Shown here one piece after another: positions 15,082 through 19,450 of a DNA stretch of 19,450 bases. Under the pieces are notes generated by a model. The model had not been told where the DNA came from, searched no databases, and saw only the letters and a list, made by a program, of their open reading frames with translations. The DNA is taken from NCBI GenBank assembly GCA_016184235.1, contig JACPDC010000091.1, forward strand, positions 1 through 19,450, read 5' to 3'. Made by a program: the position numbers and the translations under genes. Numbering within the stretch: the first letter of the stretch is position 1; each line of letters opens with the position of its first letter. This stretch comes from Deltaproteobacteria bacterium (GTDB taxonomy: Bacteria > Desulfobacterota > Binatia > UBA9968).

Positions 15082-16190
15082 TATAATCTCCCCAAGGCGC
15101 GCTCCGCTTCTGTCAGAGCGGTCACCTGTCCGCCGGCGGGTTGTCCCCTGGCCTTCATCTCCTCCAACGACTCCGCGAGTTTTGTGTCTATCATGACATC
15201 CTGCGCGGGGTCCCGGATCACCCCCATGGGATCGAGCCCTTGCGCCACCTTGCGGACCTCCCTCATCATGATCTCCCGCAGCATGACGATGCCGCGGTCT
15301 GAGGTGGCGAGGCGCTCGCGCGTGCGGTCCGCAATCGGACCCGGCGTTTCCCAGACCATGTGATCCTGGGCTAGAACCAGATCCGTCCTGAATCGGGCAA
15401 ACGGATGCAGCGCTTTCGGCGGATCCTTGAAGGGAGGCATGTAAAGAACCTCGGGCTCCGCCTCGCTGTCTCCGCCGCCGTTCCCTCCCGGAATAAAATG
15501 CACGAAAAAAATCAGCGTATGCGTGTCGTCCATCGGCACCCGAATCTGGGTCGCATCCCCCTGCCGGAGAATATTGGGAAAAATGAGCGGGTGCTCATCG
15601 ACGACGCCTCTCTTGTAGCGTCTTCTCTTCATGATGCCGTAGGAGACCTCGCAGAACTCCGTCTCTTCAATATCGTCGATGAAGCCGCGCGTCGTGCTGG
15701 CCGGCTTCCTTGCCCTCATGGCCGTGTCCTGATGCAGGATCTGCAGATGGGCCGGATCGACGGAGTTCTCCATCGCCTGAAACCAGTTCGCGGTCCAGTA
15801 GAGGCCGATAAACTTCTGCACGGGGTAGGCCTGGTGCTTGACGGTCAGACAGAAGTTACTATTCGGAGGCTCCGACGGCGTCTCCAAACAGTTGCCTTCT
15901 ATGTCATAGAGCCAGCCATGATAGGCGCAGGCGATCCCTCTCTCCTCCACCCTGCCGTACGATAGTGAGGCGCCGCGGTGCGAACAGCGATCGGCCAGAA
16001 GACCCGCTCTGCCCCGCTTGTCCCGGAACAGCAGCAGGTTTTCACCCAACACCCGCACAAATTTCGTCGGCCTTTCCTCTGTCAATTCCTCAGCCACGGC
16101 GATCGGATGCCAATAGCGCCGCAGCAACTCTCCGGCGGGCGTTCCCGGACCCACTTGCGTAAGCAGCTCGTTTTCTTCTTGGGTCAACAC
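15081..16190 (-). CDS. Rieske oxygenase, phthalate 4,5-dioxygenase-like large subunit (copy 2, net 32-residue deletion)
   Basis: A 369-residue paralogue of the Rieske protein at 11617-12804, matching it strongly from the first residues (MLTQEENELLTQVGPGTPAG). Rieske ligands C69, H71, C88, H91 are present, as are the iron-site D145, H148, H153 and candidate D298, and the QDHMVWETPGPIADRTRERL tail. The difference is at residues 132-135: YW-TA-NWFQ replaces a 34-residue stretch in copy 1 that runs from the end of the Rieske domain (IYMGPKPAPL) to the start of the catalytic domain (QPQLDC). The reading frame is preserved. That linker contains the conserved YMGP motif of the family, so folding or subunit contacts may be altered. 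It is first in its operon, 78 bases downstream of a candidate promoter, and its stop overlaps the start of binding protein copy 4. Confidence 0.92.
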   Translation of the reverse strand: MLTQEENELLTQVGPGTPAGELLRRYWHPIAVAEELTEERPTKFVRVLGENLLLFRDKRGRAGLLADRCSHRGASLSYGRVEERGIACAYHGWLYDIEGNCLETPSEPPNSNFCLTVKHQAYPVQKFIGLYWTANWFQAMENSVDPAHLQILHQDTAMRARKPASTTRGFIDDIEETEFCEVSYGIMKRRRYKRGVVDEHPLIFPNILRQGDATQIRVPMDDTHTLIFFVHFIPGGNGGGDSEAEPEVLYMPPFKDPPKALHPFARFRTDLVLAQDHMVWETPGPIADRTRERLATSDRGIVMLREIMMREVRKVAQGLDPMGVIRDPAQDVMIDTKLAESLEEMKARGQPAGGQVTALTEAERALGRL

Positions 16191-16267
16191 GACGTCACCT
16201 CAGAAGAGCTTTTCTCATGATTGATAAGAGACGCCCTACTACTCTCTCATAGTCAGGAAAACAAAAG

Positions 16268-16296
16268 ATTGCAATAAAAATCTATAAATAAGTCAA
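16268..16296 (-). promoter_or_regulatory. Candidate sigma-70-type promoter for the Rieske-SBP-SBP-Rieske operon
   Basis: In the AT-rich 193-base gap, the minus strand has TTGACT (16291-16296) and, after 17 bases, TGCAAT (16268-16273), matching five and four positions of the consensus boxes. It would give a leader of about 70 bases before ATG 16190. The sharp drop in GC content in this gap supports a regulatory region. Confidence 0.4.
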
Positions 16297-16330
16297 TAAA
16301 TTCAATACCTTATATGTTTCTGTATGAAAT

Positions 16331-16359
16331 GTTTCAGCTTTGAATTTCTAAGCTGAAAC
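16331..16359. other. Perfect 10-bp inverted repeat with 9-base loop
   Basis: GTTTCAGCTT (16331-16340) and AAGCTGAAAC (16350-16359) are exact inverted copies around a 9-base spacer. It lies 24 bases after the stop of the Gfo/Idh gene and 34 bases upstream of the candidate -35 box of the Rieske operon. No T-run follows on the minus strand, so termination is doubtful; an upstream binding site for an activator fits the position equally well. Confidence 0.55.
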
Positions 16360-16383
16360 GAGCGGCTCGGAAGCAGAAATGGA

Positions 16384-17604
16384 TCAGAGCGGGGAGGGAA
16401 CCTGGCGGGATAAGAAGATTTCGCGCCTTTCCTTTGATGACTGCATGATCGCGAGGCAGACCTCAAGGGTCGCCATACCCCAAGGGCCCGTGTGGCGGAT
16501 CGGCCGGTTCAGCACCACGGCATTGTAAAGCTCTTCCAGCTCCGCGCGCCGCGACGAGCCCTGCTCCGGCAGGGGGACATCCTGGATGCCGTCGTCGCTG
16601 TAGACATAAACGCCGTACTGGGACTGGCGGATGTCTCCTCGCTCGCAGGAGACGATCAGGATGCCCAGGTCATTGGGAACCCATGGCCTGCGCTCTCCCC
16701 GGCGGCGGAAGAGCGCCCCCTCTTGCGCGCCCCCGATGCGCATGGCGTCCTTGTCCGCGTTCTCATCGCGCGTGCCGTCTAGGAGCTGCTTTCGAATGGC
16801 CGCTCGCTCCTCGTAGCTGTAGCGCATTTTATTGCCCCCCCATGGCACCAGCTCCGAGGCCAGGAAGTAGCCGTAGCCGTTGTGCACCACCGTCGCGGGA
16901 GTTCCATCCTCGAACTCCAGGTAGGCCGCGTAGTATCCGGGGATGGGCCGGCCGGCAAACCATTGTCCGGTCGTTCCCCTGACGCTCCTTACCAGGCCGC
17001 CGCCGAGAAGGCGCACGGTGTCGATCTGATGCGGCCCCTGCCGGTAGGGCACACCGCCCCCCTGGGCCACGTCGAGCTCCTCAGCGGTCCTGGGCCTCAG
17101 CATCCAATCCGTATTCGCCCAAACATGCATGGCGCAGAGCCTTCCGAGCTCGCCGGATTGGATGATCCGTCGCATCGTCTGGATGTGCGGGCCGAAGCTC
17201 TGGGTATGGCCGCAGATGAGCTTGACCCCGCTTTTTTCAACGGCGGCGAGCATCGCCGCGGCCTCCTTGAGGGAAATGGCCATCGGCTTTTCCACCACGA
17301 CGTGCTTGCCGCGCTCGGCGGCGATGATCGTGTGCGGCGCATGGAACTTGTTCGGCGTGGAGATCCAGACCGCCTCGACCTCGGGATCTTCGCAGAGCTT
17401 CTCGATGCTGTCGTATACTTTGGCGCCGTACCTGGCGTGGAAAGTCTCCAAAACCCGCCGGTTGACGTCCGCCCCCGCCACGAGCTCGATCTCAGGCGCC
17501 GATTCCATCGCCGGCAAGATCTCGGACGCTCCGACACCGATCCCGACGAGGCCGAGCTTGAGCCTTCTTCCCGCGGTCTCGCCGCTCCGAGCCTTTTCCG
17601 CCAT
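16384..17604 (-). CDS. Gfo/Idh/MocA family dehydrogenase, phthalate dihydrodiol dehydrogenase (Pht4)-like
   Basis: A 406-residue NAD(P)-dependent oxidoreductase. The Rossmann strand-turn GLVGIGVGA (18-26), ISTPNKFHAPH (81-91) and EKPMAIS (105-111, with the family lysine) are visible. The second domain has AQGGGVPYRQGPHQIDTVRLLGGG (180-203), whose histidine H192 is the usual catalytic position. The tail (LIVSCERGDIR..., MATLEVCLAIMQSS) and the length of about 410 residues match Pht4-type 4,5-dihydro-4,5-dihydroxyphthalate dehydrogenases better than the shorter LigC (about 315 residues). That enzyme re-aromatises the diol made by a phthalate-type Rieske dioxygenase, and two such oxygenases follow in the next operon. 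ATG 17604 follows GGAGAG, itself half of a 12-bp palindrome (17605-17616). Sugar or inositol oxidation is the alternative for this broad family. Confidence 0.88.
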   Translation of the reverse strand: MAEKARSGETAGRRLKLGLVGIGVGASEILPAMESAPEIELVAGADVNRRVLETFHARYGAKVYDSIEKLCEDPEVEAVWISTPNKFHAPHTIIAAERGKHVVVEKPMAISLKEAAAMLAAVEKSGVKLICGHTQSFGPHIQTMRRIIQSGELGRLCAMHVWANTDWMLRPRTAEELDVAQGGGVPYRQGPHQIDTVRLLGGGLVRSVRGTTGQWFAGRPIPGYYAAYLEFEDGTPATVVHNGYGYFLASELVPWGGNKMRYSYEERAAIRKQLLDGTRDENADKDAMRIGGAQEGALFRRRGERRPWVPNDLGILIVSCERGDIRQSQYGVYVYSDDGIQDVPLPEQGSSRRAELEELYNAVVLNRPIRHTGPWGMATLEVCLAIMQSSKERREIFLSRQVPSPL

Positions 17605-17619
17605 GGAGAGCTCTCCGCT

Positions 17620-18176
17620 CTACTTTTCTTTCTTCTCCTTATTCAGCATGGATTCATAGCCGAGCTTTTCCAGCACCTCGACGACGGAGAGACCCCGGCG
17701 GATTCCCTCGGCCATTCTGGCCTCCTGCCGCGCCACCGCCTCGGCCTATCCTGCGCCACCCTTCCCCGCGCGGTCATGGGAACCAGCGCGCGCGCGTAAA
17801 CCGGAAATCCCACTTCCCGGCTCTCGTCAATGTCTCTGCAGGCGCCGTCGATGACCACGCCGCTCAGCCCTTTGGTTTTGGCTGCCAGAGACAGGAGCCC
17901 GCCCCAGGCCGAGACATCCGGCCGCCCGCCGCTGTCGATGACGATGATGTCTCCGGGCCGGGCGGCTTGAATCGGCTCCGTGCCGAGATGGTGCTTCGGC
18001 TTTTCCAAACCGGCCGGTTTGATCTTGACCGTCACCGCGCGCCCGGCGATCCGCGCGCACGGCCAAAGAGGCCGGACGCCGAAGGTAGCGCCTCTAAGAC
18101 CCAGCCGATCCAATGCATCCGAGACCGCGCAGGTATCCAGCTTGCCAAGGCGGGCCGATAAATCGTCCTGAGCCAT
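17620..18176 (-). pseudogene. RraA-family aldolase (LigK / HMG aldolase-like), interrupted by a frameshifting deletion
   Basis: From ATG 18176, 143 codons read as a normal RraA-like protein: DTCAVSDALDRLG, the GDIIVIDSGG strand, WGGLLSLAAKTKG and GVVIDGACRD (D110, R114, D115; the metal and substrate residues of the CHA/HMG aldolases), then PMTARGRVAQD. The frame then goes wrong and ends at 17643 in an unlike, arginine-rich tail. Another frame, from 17745 down to TAG 17620, encodes the expected C-terminal helices (AEAVARQEARMAEGIRRGL, EVLEKLGY). Together they give about 184 residues where about 220-230 is usual, so roughly 35-45 codons are missing at 17746-17750 and the deletion is not a multiple of three. 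LigK cleaves 4-carboxy-4-hydroxy-2-oxoadipate to pyruvate and oxaloacetate. The start is 13 bases after the LigB-like stop; the alternative TTG 18206 overlaps that gene. Confidence 0.85.
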
Positions 18177-18189
18177 ACGTTCGCTATTC

Positions 18190-19146
18190 CTATATCCAGT
18201 AGGCAAAGGCCATGCCGCAACCGGTCGCGGCGGGCGAGCGGTAGCCGGGGATATAATCCACCAGTTTCATCTCCATCGGTTCCACCACGCCGGCCAGGGC
18301 GACCCAGTTGAGAATCTCCGAGGTCCCACCGCGCAGCTTCTGCCGCGGCAGCGACCAGAGTTTTTCTCTGTCCCGATTCGCCAGCGCGTCGAGGGTGGCG
18401 CGGTCCAGCTCTTCGTCGATGACCATATGGCTCAACCCGCCGGAGGCCATCACCGCCACCCGCAGATCGCTGTTCCATGATTCAATGGCGCGCCGCACGG
18501 CCTTTCCTAATGCGTAACACCGCTTCGGTGTCGCCTGGTTGGGCGGGTAGTAGGTATTGACCATCACGGGAACTATGGGGACGGTGCCGCCCGGCCAGAG
18601 CCGGCGATAGAGAAAGGCAAAGGCGTGGCCTACGCCTATTTCCTCGCGCAGGCGGTTGCAGCGGGCGACGTCGAACTCATCGTCCACCAGCGACCGGATC
18701 AGGTGATCCGCCAGATCCGCCCCGGCGGCATAGGGCCCGGCCGTTTCCGCCCATCCCCTCTCTTCCGCCTCTTTCCAGGCGGCCGGGTTCCTGCCGGAAT
18801 GCCGCACCAGCGGCAGCGACTTGCCGTGATAGATGGCGAACGTCGGCATGTTGTCGTCGTGGAATTGTTCGTGCTGGTCGTCGCCGAAGATCACCACGAC
18901 ATCCGGCCGCGCCTGCTTCAGCACATCGCCGAGGATACCGATCGCTTTCTGGCAGGCGTCATAGCGCGCTTGTATCTTATGCCCGGGAAGCTCCTGTGCG
19001 ATATCCGGCTTGGCCCGTCGCAGCAGCCCCTGGTAATCCAGCCGCGGATCGTCCTCGTCCTTTTTCCTCAGCAAGGACCATTGCTCCGCCGGAATGCTCA
19101 GCTGAGGGCTGTGTGAAGTGCCCAACCCAAGAATGATCCGCGCCAT
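18190..19146 (-). CDS. LigB-family extradiol ring-cleavage dioxygenase (protocatechuate 4,5-dioxygenase beta-like)
   Basis: A 318-residue class III extradiol dioxygenase that would open a catechol-type ring using non-haem Fe(II). Candidate metal ligands are H12 in LGLGTSHSP (the same number as in LigB), H92 in IFGDDQHEQF and E277 in GGTSEILNW; H240 in MASGGLSH matches the general-base region. The C-terminal PATGCGMAFAYWI also fits. ATG 19146 is chosen because AGGGAGGTG precedes it and the first residues begin the first strand; a 28-residue upstream extension (to 19230) has no such support. LigA, the small partner subunit of protocatechuate 4,5-dioxygenase, is not fused or adjacent, so a stand-alone enzyme is likely. 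It leads a unit with the RraA-like and Pht4-like genes. Confidence 0.92.
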   Translation of the reverse strand: MARIILGLGTSHSPQLSIPAEQWSLLRKKDEDDPRLDYQGLLRRAKPDIAQELPGHKIQARYDACQKAIGILGDVLKQARPDVVVIFGDDQHEQFHDDNMPTFAIYHGKSLPLVRHSGRNPAAWKEAEERGWAETAGPYAAGADLADHLIRSLVDDEFDVARCNRLREEIGVGHAFAFLYRRLWPGGTVPIVPVMVNTYYPPNQATPKRCYALGKAVRRAIESWNSDLRVAVMASGGLSHMVIDEELDRATLDALANRDREKLWSLPRQKLRGGTSEILNWVALAGVVEPMEMKLVDYIPGYRSPAATGCGMAFAYWI

Positions 19147-19189
19147 TTGAGCAAGCACCTCCCTTTCATTCGGAGAGAGTGACGATGAT

Positions 19190-19218
19190 TCTATAAGGCA
19201 AAGCGCGAGCGCTTTCAA
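19190..19218 (-). promoter_or_regulatory. Candidate promoter with an inverted repeat in its spacer, for the LigB-like operon
   Basis: In the 123-base gap the minus strand has TTGAAA (19213-19218) and, after 17 bases, TATAGA (19190-19195), placed about 45 bases before ATG 19146. Between the boxes lies an inverted repeat, AAAGCGC-GA-GCGCTTT (plus strand 19200-19215), a natural position for a repressor or a MerR-like activator. By-eye call. Confidence 0.35.
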
Positions 19219-19269
19219 GCCACAGCACAAAGACTGAAACGCGCTATGGTCAAAACAGACTGCCCGAGC

Positions 19270-19450
19270 TTACCCCTCGGGTCTCTCGGCGGCGGCGTTT
19301 TTGCCGGCGATATAACCCTGGGTCGTGCACCGGCCCAGACCGTGTTGATTGAACCCGCCCGCGGACTCCCCGGCGCAATAGAGCCCGGGAATGACCTGCC
19401 CATTCATGTCCATCACCTGGCATTTCGCGTTGATCCTGAGCCCGGCGCGG
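19270..19450 (-). CDS. FAD-dependent oxidoreductase, fumarate reductase/3-ketosteroid dehydrogenase-like, C-terminal part (cut by window edge)
   Basis: The last 60 codons of a gene entering from the right edge, ending at TAA 19270. The peptide reads GLRINAKCQVMDMNGQVIPG, then LYCAGESAGGFNQHGLGRC, TTQGYIAGKNAA. This is the C-terminal FAD-contacting segment of the FAD_binding_2 family (fumarate reductase flavoprotein, KstD, urocanate reductase), in which the GLYAAGE-like motif packs on the flavin. The substrate domain is outside the window. The 123 bases to the LigB-like start hold a candidate promoter, so it may or may not be co-transcribed. In aromatic clusters such enzymes may oxidise or reduce ring-derived enoates or tricarballylate-type acids; no assignment is possible here. 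Confidence 0.85.
   Translation of the reverse strand, partial: RAGLRINAKCQVMDMNGQVIPGLYCAGESAGGFNQHGLGRCTTQGYIAGKNAAAERPEG

Noticed and set aside
16384..17604. LigC (CHMS dehydrogenase) as the identity of the Gfo/Idh protein
   Set aside because: It is in the same superfamily, but at 406 residues and with this C-terminal region it fits Pht4-type dihydrodiol dehydrogenases better than LigC at about 315.
19147..19230. 28-residue N-terminal extension of the LigB-like protein
   Set aside because: LigB-family proteins begin at the first strand (MARIILGLGTSHSP), and AGGGAGGTG lies before ATG 19146.
1..19450. Phage, transposon or defence system
   Set aside because: No transposase, integrase, toxin, nuclease or phage protein motif was seen in any supported frame, and no terminal inverted repeats or target duplications were found.

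Overview
All protein-coding genes I can support lie on the minus strand, so transcription runs from right (19450) to left (1). The DNA is GC-rich and tightly packed. The four periplasmic binding proteins with Sec-type signal peptides ending in A-x-A and no lipobox suggest a Gram-negative-type cell envelope. The many divergent copies of one iron-type ABC binding protein, the Rieske oxygenases and the 7-bp intergenic repeats suggest an uncultivated soil or sediment lineage with large catabolic islands (Rokubacteria, Tectomicrobia or Desulfobacterota-like are possible), but no marker gene here fixes the taxonomy. No gap between genes exceeds 200 bases. No RNA gene, insertion sequence, CRISPR array or transcriptional regulator was seen.

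Layout in order of transcription. (A) 19450-16384: the C-terminus of a FAD-dependent oxidoreductase; a LigB-type extradiol dioxygenase; a damaged RraA/LigK-type aldolase; and a Gfo/Idh/MocA dehydrogenase resembling the phthalate dihydrodiol dehydrogenase Pht4. (B) 16190-11617: two paralogous phthalate-dioxygenase-type Rieske oxygenases flanking two paralogous ABC binding proteins (Rieske, SBP, SBP, Rieske), with a 1-base overlap, a 7-base gap and a 26-base gap. (C) 11459-7485: a complete ABC importer (ATPase, two-domain permease, binding protein). (D) 7390-1: a signal-less SsuA/THI5-fold protein, a fourth binding protein, a bicupin, a LigJ-like amidohydrolase lacking its N-terminus, a RidA-family protein, a class II aldolase-fold protein, a second two-domain permease and the start of a second ATPase.

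Read together, this looks like an uptake-plus-degradation island for an aromatic (di)carboxylic acid. Rieske dihydroxylation, Gfo/Idh dehydrogenation, decarboxylation (candidates: the SsuA/THI5-fold protein and the class II aldolase-fold protein), LigB ring cleavage, LigJ-like hydration and RraA/LigK aldol cleavage match the logic of the phthalate to protocatechuate 4,5-cleavage route. The substrate is inferred, not shown. The oxygenase reductase, a LigA subunit, a LigI lactonase and a regulator are not in the window.

Three catabolic genes carry deletion-type lesions: a frameshifting internal deletion in the RraA-like gene, a net 32-codon in-frame deletion in one Rieske gene, and loss of the metal-binding N-terminus of the LigJ-like gene. 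The transport genes look intact where complete. Either the island is decaying or diversifying, or the assembly has local errors. Palindromes sit at or next to each of the three best candidate promoters, and short tandem repeats of 7 or 9 bases occur at three gene junctions.
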